Shown: positions 12,591 through 24,500, counted from the stretch's first letter. The stretch: 64,000 nt of DNA from Muricea muricata (GCA_963855995.1 OY979716.1:56540594-56604593), one strand, 5' to 3'. The notes: a model not told the origin generated them from the letters alone. Made by a program: numbers and translations.

Positions 12591-12600
12591 TTTGATTGGC

Positions 12601-13522
12601 CAGTTAAAATTTTGTAATAATGCAAAATTAGATAATTTATTCGATTTTAGTATAAATTAAATTGTTTATGCCAGGAGCGGGCCATGAGGCCATTGCTTGT
12701 CCAAGCCTACATGGAATGATCGAATTCAATGTGGTTTCTTTGCGATTTGTCCATGGTAAGTGTTATTTTTGATTTTTAATTGTAGAGGAATATGTAGTGG
12801 TTACTCGTTCATGATTTGACTTGTATTTGGACCAAAATTCTACATCGTAAGCTTGTTTTGCAGCAAATTGTGTTCTAAAATATAGCACGTTTAAAATTGC
12901 ATACATTTTTCATTTTTAAAAGTAAAATTTCTTAATAAAATTATCATGTTACTTCATTTTCGAAAAATGTAATGGTTTGGCCAGGAAGGCGAGGTTGCAT
13001 TTTTAGTCCTTGTGTTGATGGCACAGGAGGCCAGGGCTCTTTGGTTTCATAGTATATTGTACCTTTTTTTGGAGATAATCCAATTATATACAAAGCGAAA
13101 TGGCGGTCACCCACCGAAGAGCCTTGGCCTCCTGTGTTGACGGGAGCTACATTGGGTGAAGGAGGGACCCGTTCAGGTTGGTGGCGGGCATATGGAAATC
13201 AAATGTGCACCGCTCTGGACAATGCATGTCATGTACCTGTACAAACATTTTTTTTAACTTTTAACATTCCACCAAAGACATTTATAAATTCCAACAACTG
13301 TTATATAAGTTTCATTCAAGTTCACACATGAGCCCGTCAGTGGCACCTATTTTTTATTTAACATTTAATCATCTGTACTACAACCAACATTTTTATAGGT
13401 GTTTAAAGCAAGGCCAAGATTACATTAGATTTTTATACGTTCTCTGGTCAAGGACTGCACTCATTGCAAACCAGCAGCTGAAAGCTTGAAACTTGAATAA
13501 ATTCTGTAATCCAAGGGAGCTA
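12601..13522. other. Intergenic region with a hairpin repeat
   Basis: No gene recognised. At about 13018-13137 an inverted repeat pairs CACAGGAGGCCAGGGCTCTT with the complement AAGAGCCTTGGCCTCCTGTG around a ~70-base A/T-rich loop. This resembles a small MITE, but no target duplication was identified. Confidence 0.5.
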
Positions 13523-13786
13523 CAATCCTGGCAAAAAATTGTGGACAGCGCACGTGCATTAAAATTTGAACGCGTCTTCTTCTAAATTAACTGAAAATCA
13601 TTGGGTGTCCCCCCACTCCCCCCTATCCAATGTTGGCCATGACGATAACTGAGTGTAGTTGTTGTCAAATGACATTTTATTACTAACAACAGTGAAAGGG
13701 GGGAGCGGGGGGCAGCGTGAGTTAAGAGAAAGTAGCTCTGCAATAGCTTATAAAGCTTACTGCCTACATAATTTTTGCCAGGATTG
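13523..13786 (+). mobile_element. 264-bp MITE, copy 1
   Basis: Bounded by CAATCCTGGCAAAAA and its complement, with internal poly-C and poly-G blocks. The same sequence with about 95% identity by eye occurs at 15123-15387 in the same orientation. Its terminal inverted repeats extend about 25 bp. No coding capacity. Confidence 0.8.
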
Positions 13787-15122
13787 TCTGAAAATCGCCG
13801 CCATTGCAAAAACTTTAATTGCGCATTATTTAAGATCATTATAAAGCAAATTTTGATGGTTTTTATGAAGTATGTTAGTAAAGGTTAAATTTATGATGAC
13901 ACTTATTGGTTTGCACAATAATAGTTTTCCTGTAGTTTGTGTGCAAGTCAGGTAATTGCATGCATAACATATTTTTAAATTGACTGCTGAATATTTAAAA
14001 CATCTCGCCTGCTAACACTTAATTTGAAAGGAATTATATACCAAAATATACTCTAATGACTAATCAGTTCAGCCCATTAGTCGACGGCGTCATGTGGCTA
14101 CAAAAAAGTTGAAGTGTACCGTGAGAGCAAGACAGGTTTTCTGCGTATTATTATGAACAAAGTCTTATTGTAACATGTGGTAACCCCTCATTGTTGTATA
14201 AAAAATATTCTAAACATAAAATTGCTAATATTTTATGCATTAGTTTAAAGAATTCGACGGTACACAGTAGTGTGCCGTGATAGTTAAAATAGATTGACTA
14301 TGTATTCTTTAAACACATGGTACACAACTGTGTACCATTTGAATTTTGACCAATCATAGTATATATTTTGTATAAATGTAAGTCACGTGTAAAGCTCATA
14401 TACATTGCATATTTTAGTTATTCTAAATGTAAAATTTCTTACATTTTATGCCTTAATTACTTTAAAGAATTCAACAGTACACAGTTGTGTACCGTGATAG
14501 TTAAAATAAATTGACTACGACACACGGTACTTAACTGTGTGCCGTCTGAATTCTGACCAATCGTAATATATATTTCGTATAACTGTATGTCACGCGTAAA
14601 GCTCATATGCATTGCATATTTTAGTGGCTGAATTAAAGTAAAGGCATAATTTCAGTACTTTTCACAGCATATACTTTTAATACACATAACGTTAATAGTT
14701 AGGCAACCGAAACTTGATATCTATAATTCCCTGTAAAATGAACTGTTATTCCGGCGCAGATAAAACGTTCTGTCCAGCTAAACTAATGCATTTTGCAGGG
14801 AAATATAACTCTTTATAGTGACAAAAAATCTTGATGGAATATTAGCATCATTCGTGAAAAAGCCACATGGACAGTTCAACACTAAGTCTAGGGCTAATCG
14901 AAATGTTTACAGATACGCATGTATAGCCCAAAATGAGGACATTGCAGCCAACTTACCACTTTACAAACCTTTTAAACAAAGTGACCCATTTCATTCAAAC
15001 TAAATAAAAATCGCACTACTGATTCCCCATTATATTAGCGACATCAAGAAATATCATTTGTCCCTGATACATGTATTGAACATTCTACAAATTACCATAT
15101 TTTGCGTAATGATGTTTTCAGA
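13787..15122. other. Noncoding DNA between the two MITE copies
   Basis: Apart from the hairpin duplication described separately, no gene is supported. A 61-codon frame at 14818-15003 has no recognisable family, start context or neighbours, so it is not annotated as coding. Confidence 0.45.
14232..14640. repeat. Tandem duplication (~210-bp period) with GTACACA hairpins
   Basis: Two similar units start at about 14232 and 14447. Each contains TTTAAAGAATTC, two short inverted motifs of the form GGTACACA/TGTGTACC, GTATA-rich sequence, a TCACGYGTAAAGCTCATA motif and CATTGCATATTTTAGT. The four hairpins are evenly placed. Function unknown; likely an internal part of a repeat element. Confidence 0.7.
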
Positions 15123-15387
15123 CAATCCTGGCAAAAATTATTGTGGACAGCGCGCGCGCATTAAAATTTGAACGCGTCTTCTTCTAAATTAACTGAAAAT
15201 CATTGGGTTTCCCCCCACTCCCCCCTATCCAATGTTGGCCATGATGATAACTGAGTATAGTTGTTGTCAAATGACATTTTATTACTAACAACATTGAAAG
15301 GGGGGAGCGGGGGCAGCACGAGTTAAGAGAACGTAGCTCTGCAATAGCTTATAAAGCTTACTGTCCACATAATTTCTGCCAGGATTG
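15123..15387 (+). mobile_element. 264-bp MITE, copy 2
   Basis: Same orientation as copy 1 and nearly identical over its length. The immediate flanks are inverted relative to copy 1: TTTTCAGA on the left and TAGCTC on the right, against GAGCTA on the left and TCTGAAAAT on the right in copy 1. Confidence 0.8.
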
Positions 15388-15540
15388 TAGCTCTGGAAAC
15401 CTGGTACATGTTTCAGACTGCACTACAGACTGGTTAGCCGTTGGAATCTTGTAACTCAGACACTTTAAACCAGAGAACGTCTGAAAATTTAACATATTAA
15501 GACAAACTAACAAAACTGAACTTAACAGTGTAATATAAAT

Positions 15541-16486
15541 TCACCGTCCAATTGGTCCTACATTGCTAAAATGTAAATTTAAATTAACAAAAACGGGCAC
15601 GAGTAACCGATTACCAGTCCTTGTGATTGTCACAAAGTCTATGTTGCAATCATGAGAATCGATGTATTCTCGATCTGTGGTATACTTGACTGCCAAATTA
15701 CCTGACATGAGGAAACACTGCTGCTCAGTCGAAAGTAACAGTTGAGGATTCAAGTACACAATTCCGTCAAAGTACTGATTTTTCATGGAAATATAACTAA
15801 ATTTACAGTGATAGTATGTCTTTGCAAAATCTGCACCATAGAGTATGCTTCCATCGTCCGTCAGACCTCGAATTCGCTTGTCAACGTGGTGGATAATGAC
15901 GTTTTGCGAATGAAAGTGGTACGTATGTGTGAACTCATGATTACACCCATAACATCTTTTAATATTGTTTTGCATGATGCGCACTTTGTATCGATAAGGT
16001 GACATGCCAGAGTGCCAGCCGTTAACTTGTGAGCCCTGACGATCTTGTTGTAGTTGAATGCATTGCTGCTGCTGAGGCTGTTGTTGTTGATCATAACATT
16101 GTCGTTTCTGAGATTGCTGCAAATATTAGGAGCGTTGGTGAGGCTGCTGTGGTAGCTGGTAAGGCTGTTGCTGCAACAGCGACTGTGGCCGAGGCTGTTG
16201 TTGGTGCTGCGATTGCTGCTGAAACTGCGGTTGATATTGCAATTGTTGCTGAAGATGGTGGTGAAACTGAGATTGTTGCTGAAGTTGAAACTGGGGTTCG
16301 AGATGATGTGCTTGATGTTGAGGAATCTCACAGTTTATCACATGACCTGTATAAGAAGCAGGCATGACAGATGTCGCAGCTTGTGTATTGGATGTTCCTA
16401 TATTTGCTTCTGGAGGTTTCCAAGACTCCAGAACTTCTGAGCGCTTTCTATGACACACTTCACTGATTTCATTAGCTTCAAGTCCC
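15541..16486 (-). pseudogene. 3' exon of a Gln-rich protein with a CYGC-type domain
   Basis: The coding region reads from a splice-acceptor-like site (TGGTATTGGTTACAG, about 16487) down to TGA at 15541. It begins with GLEANEISEVCHRK, passes through a long Gln-rich tract (about 16100-16300) and ends in a compact domain with CYGCNHEF, several His residues and a conserved-looking YFDGIVYLNPQLL block. From memory, this CYGC domain closes a large family of uncharacterised, transposon-related proteins in cnidarian genomes; that is recall, not a search result. One in-frame TAA at 16126-16128 interrupts the Gln tract, so this copy is probably dead, although a TTTGCAG acceptor-like site follows the stop. 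The 5' part may be the gene at 28190-29229. Confidence 0.6.
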
Positions 16487-16549
16487 TGTAACCAATACCA
16501 GCTGACAATTTCAAAAAATATAATACAAAACATAATCCAAAGATTAGCA

Positions 16550-17300
16550 TCTTAAAACCCAAAATATGAGTTACGCAAGAAAATTGAGTAAGTAATATTT
16601 CGATTTTATTACAAAATCATCATCAGACTAACTACAGTTACAATATATACAAGGTCTTATATGCAAGTTGGCATGCCACGATGACATCATAGAACGGAAG
16701 CATCAATCAAAACCATGACATGTGCAGTAAGAAGTATGATAAAATGTGGCTGTGTGGATTAAGAGAAAAGATTTAGTTCTTTGCTAGCTTTGAGACCAGT
16801 GTTTAAACTGGGTGAATGATACTTGATATATATAGCTTCAAGCAACAAGAGAAAATTAGGTGTGCAAGAATTAGTGGTGTGCAGAATACAAGAGTTGTTA
16901 ATTAATAAATTTGAAATAAAAGCAGAAATGTTATTGTAGTCGTCAGTTGAGTTCTAAAGTTTGTCAAAAGCAAAGTGTAGGTTAACAATGTATTGCACAT
17001 GTTGGCAGTTGTGGAAATGTTGCTTTATAGCACTTTTAGTCGGATTGATACGCCCGGAAATCCGTGACTGTAAACACCTTTCAGTTTTCCAAATATACGT
17101 TGCTGAGCAGCCAGGACATTTCACTTCATAAACTACATTAGATTTAGAAAGATTAGGAATTTTGTCTTTGTTGGGAAGGAAATAGGAAAACTTTTTGGTG
17201 TCGTAAATAACAATGAAATTAACAGGAACAGTTAGACAACTTTGTATTTTCTTGAGACAATTTTTCACAAGCATTACACCTCATTTACCAAGGTTCGTTC
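16550..17300 (-). pseudogene. Penelope-like element, 3' end with GIY-YIG endonuclease (copy 1)
   Basis: Reads downward from 17300. The C-terminal endonuclease domain shows VVYEVKCPGCSATYI then KTERCLQSRI, the Cys-containing GIY-YIG variant of Penelope-like elements. Here YIG has become YIW, losing the glycine that copy 3 (27.4 kb) keeps. A long 3' UTR follows, matching copy 3 in inverted orientation, and ends with GATTTTGTAATAAAATCGAAAT near 16600. The 5' side stops abruptly near 17300, so nearly all of the reverse transcriptase is missing. Confidence 0.85.
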
Positions 17301-17340
17301 ATTCTTAGACTTGGATCAAGACACGAAATAGCAACAAAGC

Positions 17341-18185
17341 CCAACCAACATGAAATAATGGCTGTATCGGAAGATGTTTGGGATCAAATATCTCGCCTGA
17401 ATAAGTTCAAAGGCGGACGCCATAATGGCTGTATCGGAAGATGTTTGGGATCAAATATCTCGCCTGAATAAGTTCAAAGACAGACGCCATATACAAGATA
17501 AAATCAAGAATTCGTTACGCTCCTTCACCTACAGTTGCATCGACCTGGATTTATGTGAGTTCAACACGGACATAAAGAAAATCAAAAAACACTTACTGAA
17601 CTTTCTAAAGAACTATCTATTTTAAAACCCAACAAAGGTAATGGCATTGTCATGAAACACAGTGATTATATTTCCTCTGTCGCATCCCTCTTCTCTGATG
17701 CTTCACGCTTCAAATTACTTGATACTGACCCAACACTTACCCGACTAAATTCTCTAGAATCCTTCTTATGCACTCTTCGACAACGTGGGGAAATTTCTCA
17801 ATCTGACTACGACTTCGTTGGACCTAAAGCATCACATTTCAGTAGAGCACATGGCCTTCCCAAAGTCCACAAACATTACAACGACTCGCTACCATTTAGA
17901 CCTATTATTGACACAACTGGAACACCACATTATAACGTAGGTAAATTTCTTGCTAAACTATTAAATCCTTTGGCCCAAAATGAGTACAATATTCGAGACT
18001 CATTTTAAGCGGTTTCAGAAATAAGATCTATACCTAAAAAGCTTTTCTTAGAGAGTTATTGGCTTGTTTCATTTGACATCGTTTCACTATTCACAAATGT
18101 TCCACTAACCAAAACTATCAAAATCATTCTTGACCGCGTTTTTGAAGAACTAGGGCTCCAAGGATAGTGCAAAGTTTCTGAAAAG
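17341..18185 (+). pseudogene. Penelope-like reverse transcriptase, 5' half (copy 2)
   Basis: Plus-strand fragment placed head to head with copy 1. The N-terminal region begins MAVSEDVWDQI (17425). A frameshift near 17600 leads into ILKPNKGNGIVM and then the RT block SFDIVSLFTNVPLTK (about 18070-18120), which holds the first catalytic aspartate of Penelope-type RT. Stops at 18006-18008 and about 18164 interrupt it. The rest of the RT, including the YxDD block, is absent. The family call is firm. Confidence 0.85.
17355..17488 (+). repeat. 67-bp tandem duplication at the Penelope 5' end
   Basis: The segment starting AATGGCTGTATCGGAAGATG occurs at 17356 and again at 17423 with almost no change, so the first codons of the RT reading frame are present twice. 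The 67-bp offset is not a multiple of three, so only the second copy is in frame with the downstream sequence. Confidence 0.85.
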
Positions 18186-19427
18186 CTATTACGCCAATAT
18201 CAAAGTTTGCATTTGAAAAACTGAAGAAACTTTGTTGACAGCTTTCAAGTTTAATTCTCTAAATGATGTAACTTGAGATATATTCAGCTGACAGTAAAAA
18301 GCTGAATAATTTAGTGTTTCACGATTACAAAACGCAATAGGATATATGAAATGATATATTTCCCCATAATGCCATAATAATAACAAGACTTTATTCTGGT
18401 ATACAATTTTGTTTTTTTCTTTGGGTACAATTGACATCGAAAACAACGTATTTTTACAAAGTAGATGAATTAAGTGCTCTTGGTAGGTAAGCGATGTTCT
18501 TATCCTCGAATAAGGATATCTGCGGTAAAACGTGAACTTCATATATGTCCTGTCACACTGATTTAGTTTTTTTAAATTAGTTTCTCCCATCATGCATTCT
18601 CGCCACCCACGCGAGAAGTTCTTGCCATTTCTTTAGTCCTCTCTTATTTTGGACTAAACGACCTTTTAGCGTAATTTTTAAGAGCACGCTAACAAATCAG
18701 GTGAGTAGATATAAACACGAAGGCCCAGTTCGAGCTAAAATCATGTTGGAGCAAAAGGCCCCCCCCTAAACTCGACTAAAACTAGTCAACGCTCGTACTC
18801 AAACAACAATACAAAAATTTCACTGAAATCGATCGACCAAACGCATTAGTCAATTGAAAAATATCTTTACCATTTGTACAAAAACATTTATACGGTATCA
18901 AAGACATCATTGCACTGACAGCCCACGTGATTGTGGATGTTTTATCACTTTCACGACCATTTCAACAACAAGTGTAATTTAAAGTACTTTTCCGGTAGCG
19001 AGTTTCACAACAATCTATTGGCCATGAGCGGAATTTATAAAACAAAAAAATTGGTTTCGTAAGGAACATAAACACACTGGAAGTACCAGGAAGCAAATAT
19101 CTTTTTGGAGCAAAAACTAAATTTTTCAGTATTAAGTCAAACGTAAATTCAACATCGCGCATAATTCTTCGCAACCCACTCACATGTCAAAGTTTGGAAA
19201 TTTGCTTCAACAGACTATGTCATCACTTCAAAATATGATTAACTGACAGCTATATCAGTCCTTTACTGAAATCAATGAAAAATTGTGAAAAAAATTATAA
19301 CTGGCTAGTCAAAGAAACTAAATTCCGAGCAGCTCTAAAACCAATCTGCATTTCGCAAATAATATGCTAATTACATTTTGTGTTCAGCCGCCAACAATAT
19401 TTTTGCACAGCGGTGGCAAATTTCCTA
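18186..19427. other. Region without a supported gene
   Basis: A 134-codon minus-strand frame at 18189-18593 shows no recognisable domain, and its composition looks like ordinary A/T-rich noncoding DNA. No terminal repeats or RNA genes were recognised. The Helitron 3' end should lie somewhere in this interval, but no convincing CTRR-plus-hairpin terminus was found. Confidence 0.4.
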
Positions 19428-19850
19428 GCTTCCCTCACTCGTATTTTTATAAAGAAAAGGAATATGGCTGTTTAGTGTTGCTTTTTGTCTTAATCTTGTC
19501 ATTTCTTCTTGTACCTTTTTGCTCACAGTAATTTTATTTTCGTTCATGTTGAGAATATGCAGTCCCGAGATGCTTCTAAGTCTGCTAAGGGCAACGTAAT
19601 GCATGTGTTCTCGTTTAGATGATGGAAGGTCAACAACTGCTTCATCTAATGTATCTCCCTGACAACGATGAATTGTTTTGGCTGCAGATGTTCTTAAAGG
19701 AAATTGCCTACAAAGGACTTGCATTTGGTGCCTTCTGAACTGTCTTGTAACCTCTAAAATTGGAACCCAATGTCTATCAATATTTTGGCTGTAAAGATGA
19801 GAATATTCTTTGCGATAATCGTTTCCAATGTGTTCTTCTTAGAATAAAAC
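19428..19850 (-). pseudogene. Helitron helicase C-terminus
   Basis: PIF1-type helicase motifs V and VI are visible: QFPLRTSAAKTIHRCQGDTL followed by HYVALSRLRSISGLHILN, ending with a stop at 19425-19427. Upstream the frame also contains IGNDYRKEYSHLYSQNID, a segment found before these motifs in Helitrons. It continues the helicase that breaks off near 24629 on the other side of the BEL insertion; a stretch of helicase between the two pieces appears to be missing. Confidence 0.85.
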
Positions 19851-19860
19851 CCAAATGATA

Positions 19861-20065
19861 CTTGATCTTGTTTGACGGTGATTTACGATGAACCTAAACT
19901 TCGGGATTAGAGGTAGGAACCGGGGGGAGTGGGAATAAATACGGAGTCTAGAATAACTACGAACACGAAACAGAAGTATAAAAAACATGAGTTGTTGTTA
20001 AACGTTTGAGAGGTTATTTTTTTGTTATTCTGGGAATAAAAAGTAAAACGAATATTCGCGACACA
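19861..20065 (+). repeat. Candidate 5' LTR of the plus-strand BEL element
   Basis: Inferred only from position: Helitron coding sequence ends near 19850, and a primer-binding-site-like TGG motif begins at 20067, directly after GACACAG. The left border is uncertain, and no 3' LTR remains for comparison. Confidence 0.4.
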
Positions 20066-20066
20066 G

Positions 20067-20084
20067 TGGTGATCCTGCCAGGAC
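20067..20084 (+). other. Putative tRNA primer binding site
   Basis: TGGTGATCCTGCCAGGAC begins with TGG, the complement of a tRNA 3' CCA, and lies just after the presumed LTR end. The tRNA species is not assigned. Confidence 0.4.
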
Positions 20085-20169
20085 GGCATTCGATTGGAAA
20101 AGCAAGAGATTATAGCAGAATTTTAAGCTGAAATGACAAGATTAAACCAAAGATTTAACTTTCAAGGTG

Positions 20170-21543
20170 GCGGACTTGGAAACAATTGAGAAAAAGACCG
20201 AAGGTAAGCTTCGTTTCTTGAAATTTAACGTGGAAGAAACATAAAAAATTATCGAATCAGGAGATCTTAAGGCAATCGAGAGGCAAGCAAGCGTGTTAGA
20301 GTCAATTATTGACAAATTACATGAATTTAAACTGCAAGTACAAGAAATTAAAATCGAGAGTAAAGTGGACCCTACTGAGGTAAGAAACTGGACTCAAGAG
20401 TTTGAAAGGGATTGACTTAGAGAAAGCAAAATATGAAGTGAAAATAAAATTTGAAAAAGCAGAAAAGTTGGCCTGCGGTGGTGGTGCTGGAGCTAAGCTA
20501 CCTAAATTGATTATTACCAAATTCCAAGGCACGCACTTGGACTGGATGAGATTTTGGAACCAATATGAAACTGAGATAGACAAATCAAGTATAACACAGG
20601 TAGCTAAGTTATCTTACTTGAGAGAATTACTTGTACCCAGTGCCAAAGTATTGATAGAGGGTCTTCCTTTTACATCGGAAGGCTACGAGAGAGCCAAAAC
20701 AATACTGAAAACCAAGTACGGACAAGTTAGTGAAGTGGTAAATGCACACATACAGTGCATATTAGAGTTACCTAAGGTTCAAGGAACTGATCCAAGCAAA
20801 GTGCACAAATTCTACGAGACACTTGCAAGTCAAGTCCAAACACTGGAAACATTGGGAAAGCTTGACGAGATCGGAGGGTTTGTGCGTGGTACCCTTGATA
20901 AGCTCCGGATGTCCGAGCAGATCTTGTTCGTCTGGATGACACGTGGCAACAAGGGAATTACCCTCAACTTGTGGAGTCTCTTCGTCAGTGGTGTAACCGT
21001 AACCGTAAAGAAACCAGTAGTCGAAGTCGACCTAACCCAAAGAAAGATCAAGCCTTTCAAGCATCTACCATGCTTAAACCTTGTGTATATTGTGATGCCG
21101 AAGATCACAAACCAGCTGAGTGCAAAAAGGTTAGTGATGTGAAACAGAGTCGAAAGATTTTGAGTGACAAACGTTTGTGTTTTAACTGTACTGGAATGAA
21201 ACACCAAGCCAAGGAATGCAAGAGTACGCATACATGTCGACAGTGTGGTGAAAAACATCATACTTCCATATGCGTTAAGAAACCAGAAAGAGATCAATTG
21301 CTTGTAACGACAGGAGAGTGTGCGGTGATCTACCCTGTGGTGGTTGTGCTGGTGGATGGGATCAAGAGCAGAGCACTTCTTGATACTGGGTCAGGAAGTT
21401 CCTACGCCTCAGCTACTTTGATTGAGAACATGAACAAGAAGCCAGTTCGTACCGAGCATAAGCAAATTGAAATGATGGTGTGTTCCACTACCCAGAAATC
21501 AACAGTTATGAAGCGACCATATCGAGTGTTGAATTCACAATGA
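20170..21543 (+). pseudogene. BEL/Pao gag and aspartic protease
   Basis: The gag-like DUF1759 region is recognisable from KLPKLIITKFQGTHLDW (about 20500) onward, and a coiled-coil-like stretch precedes it. After a frameshift near 20920 the frame reads SLRQWCNRN and then a Cys-rich tail with CVYCDAEDH, CFNCTGMKHQAKEC and CRQCGEKHHTSIC, nucleic-acid-binding zinc knuckles. A retropepsin block LLDTGSGSSYAS lies near 21380. A stop near 20250 and the frameshift indicate a dead copy. It would package element RNA and cleave the polyprotein. Confidence 0.85.
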
Positions 21544-24500
21544 CAACAGTCCTCAGTAAAGTGGACAAAGGTGTACTGCTTACAATACCTAATCCAAGAT
21601 ATGAAGAGCTAGTGAGGAAATACTCGCATCTAAATGAGGTCGTCATGAATGACAATGACAAGAAGAGCAATTTACCCATACATGTTATTCTGGGAGCAAG
21701 TGATTACTCGAAGATCAAAACCGCAACGAAACCGAAGATTGGACAACCTCTGGAGCCAATTGCTGAGCGCACTACACTGGGGTGGACAATGATGTCTTCG
21801 GGCTGTGAACCCAACCTAGCTCAAACCTACCTGACCAGAACATCTGGAGCAGACTACCAAGAGCTTTGCAACCTGGATGTATTGGGCTTGGAAGACCGAC
21901 CAGATGGAGATCAACATGTTGTTTACGAAGAGTTTGCAGAACAGCTAACAAGAAACAAGGACGGTCGCTACGAAACCAGTTTATTGTGCAGAGCGGGACA
22001 TAGTTCTTTACCAACCAATGAAAGCGGAAGTTTGAAACGATTGGATAGTCTAGTAAAGAAGCTAGGAAGAGATCCAGAACTGTTGGAGAAGTATGATAAA
22101 ATCATTCAGGAACAGTTGGCTGAAGGTATTGTTGAAAGAGTTGTAGAAACCCCAAAAGATCGAGAATTCTATATCCCCCACAAGCCTGTAATCAAGGAGA
22201 CTGCGAAAACCACCAAAGTTAGAATTGTATTCGACGCGTCAGCGAAAGAAAATGAGCAGAGCCCCTCCTTGAATGACTGCTTGGAAACCGGTCCTGCACT
22301 TCAAAATCTATTGTGGAACGTTCTTGTGCGAAACAGGTTGAAGCCAATTGCTCTTTCAGCTCATCTCAAACAAGCCTTCTTGCAAGTAGTTATTCGTCCT
22401 CACAACAGAGATGTCTTGAGATTCCATTGGATAAAGAATAAAGACCCAAGCAACATTGAAGTCTTGAGATTCACACGAGCGCTGTTCGGGTTAGTCCAAT
22501 CTCCCTTTTTGTTGGCTGGGACCTTGAAACAACACTTGAACAGTCTGCGAGAAAGATACCCAGCTGAAGTCGCCAAGATCGAAAAGTGTTTGTATGTGGA
22601 TGACATAATCTCCGGTGGATGTACCACAGACGAAGTCTCAAGCCTGAAGGAAACAACTGTATCTATGTTTGAAGCAGCCAAATTCCAACTACATAAATGG
22701 CACTCCAACGAGTCCAAACTGGAGAGTAGCGAGGAGGACGGTGATCTGCAGGGAAGCAATCATCCAAGTTATGCAAAGCAGCAGCTGGGAGTTCGAAGTG
22801 ATGAAACAAAATTGCTAGGACTTCCCTGGAACAAAAGCAATGATACCCTCGCTGTTGGATTTCCTACGAAGCCTACAGAAACAACAAGAAGAGAAATTCT
22901 GCGATTCGATGAGATCGAGCTTCACTCTTTTGGGGATGCCAGTGGTTCCGGGGTGTCTGCAGCAGATTACGCGGTGGTGAAGCAACATTCAGGAGCAAGT
23001 GTAGGGTTGATAATTGCAAAATCTCGGTTGGCAAAGAAAAACCTCACCATTCCTAGGCTTGAGCTGGTATCTGCGCATGTGGCAGCTAATCTAGCAGATA
23101 ACGTACGAATTGCACTAGATGGTTATCCAGTCAAAGCGGTGTATGGGTGGCTAGATAGTTTGGTCGCGCTTTATTGGATTAGAGGGACAAGAACATACAG
23201 ACAGTTTGTTCCTAACAGAGTAAGCAAGATCAATGCTAAAGAGTTAATTGTCTGGCGACATATCGGTACCGACCTCAACCCTGTTGACCGAGGCAGTCGT
23301 GGATGTGAAACAAATCGCTTAACAGGAGAGTGGCTGAATGGCTTTCAAACCCTGACAAGTGGCCAGCGCCTGTGATGACAGAACCTAGCCAAGAATCGGA
23401 AGCTGAAGCTAAGAAGATCAAGCAAACGTTTCAAGCAGCCGTAGAGAGCGAAGATAGTTTTGACGCATTGTTGGTGAAACACCCTTGCTGGAAGACAATT
23501 CGGGTCATGGCTTGGGTTGCAAGATTCATTCACAACAGTAAAGTACCAAAACGTTTGCGGAAGAAGGGAGTTCTGACCACATCTGAGACAGAACAAGAAG
23601 TAAAACGGTTGATTCGAAGAGAGCAAGAGAGGTACAGCAATACAGAAAGGTTCTGTGAGGACCAACTGAGAATGAATCTTCAGAAGAATAGCGAAGGAAT
23701 CTATGAATGCAGAGGTCGTGTTCAAGGAAATCATCCAGTGTATTTGCCACCGAAAGTCACCTTGTCAGAGAAAATTGTGCAAGATGCTCATGAACTGACT
23801 CTCCACGGGGGAGTTGCGCTCACGATGGCGTTTGTCCGACGCAACTACTGGATAACTCGTCTCCGTCAGTTGACTAGAAGTGTCTATACTAGATGTTATG
23901 GTTGCAAGAGATTCCATACTGCAGCATTTCATTGACCGCCTCCCGGTAATCTGCCTGTTGAATGCGCAGAAAGGATCTTCGCCTTTCCAAGTGATTGGCG
24001 TAGATTATGCTGGTCCGATGACTTACAGAGTGTCGAAGAAGAAAGAAGGCAAGATGTATATCCTACTGTTTGCGTGTAGTTTGACGAGAGTGATACATTT
24101 GGAGCTGGTAACAGACCAAACTACTGATGGATTCATTCGTTGTTTGAAACGATTTATTGCGAGGAGAGGCAGGCCAAATACGATCTATTCTGATAACGGG
24201 AAGCGTTTTGTGGCTGCTGCAAAATGGCTGAAGAATATTATGAAAGAAGAGACGTTGCAAGACTACCTTGCTCATTGCGACATCAAGTGGAAATTCAATT
24301 TGGCCAAGGCACCTTGGTGGGGCGGCCAATTTGAACGATTAATTGAAGTTATGAAACAGTCCATCTACAAAACGATTGGTCGAGCCACACTGTATTTGGA
24401 TGAAATGGAAGAACTACGTTGAGATTGCTGTTAATAACCGGCCGTTGTCTTATGTGGAGGAAGACGTCCAACTTCCTCTTTTAACACCAAATCTGATGAT

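Larger units (their letters stand above)
8251..12600 (-). mobile_element. BEL/Pao LTR retrotransposon, truncated, minus strand
   Basis: Carries reverse transcriptase, RNase H and integrase pieces in BEL/Pao order reading from about 12590 down to 8719, then a polypurine tract and one LTR candidate. Gag and protease are missing, and no second LTR is seen above 12600, so the 5' half has been lost. A MITE (9094-9820) splits the integrase end. Confidence 0.85.

Noticed and set aside
14818-15003. 61-codon plus-strand frame between the MITE copies
   Set aside because: Too short, no family resemblance, lies within repeat-derived DNA.
16029-16440. Plus-strand Ala/Val- and Leu/Arg-rich frames
   Set aside because: Shadows of the minus-strand Gln-rich tract.
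18189-18593. 134-codon minus-strand frame
   Set aside because: No recognisable domain, no start or splice context, and composition like surrounding noncoding DNA.
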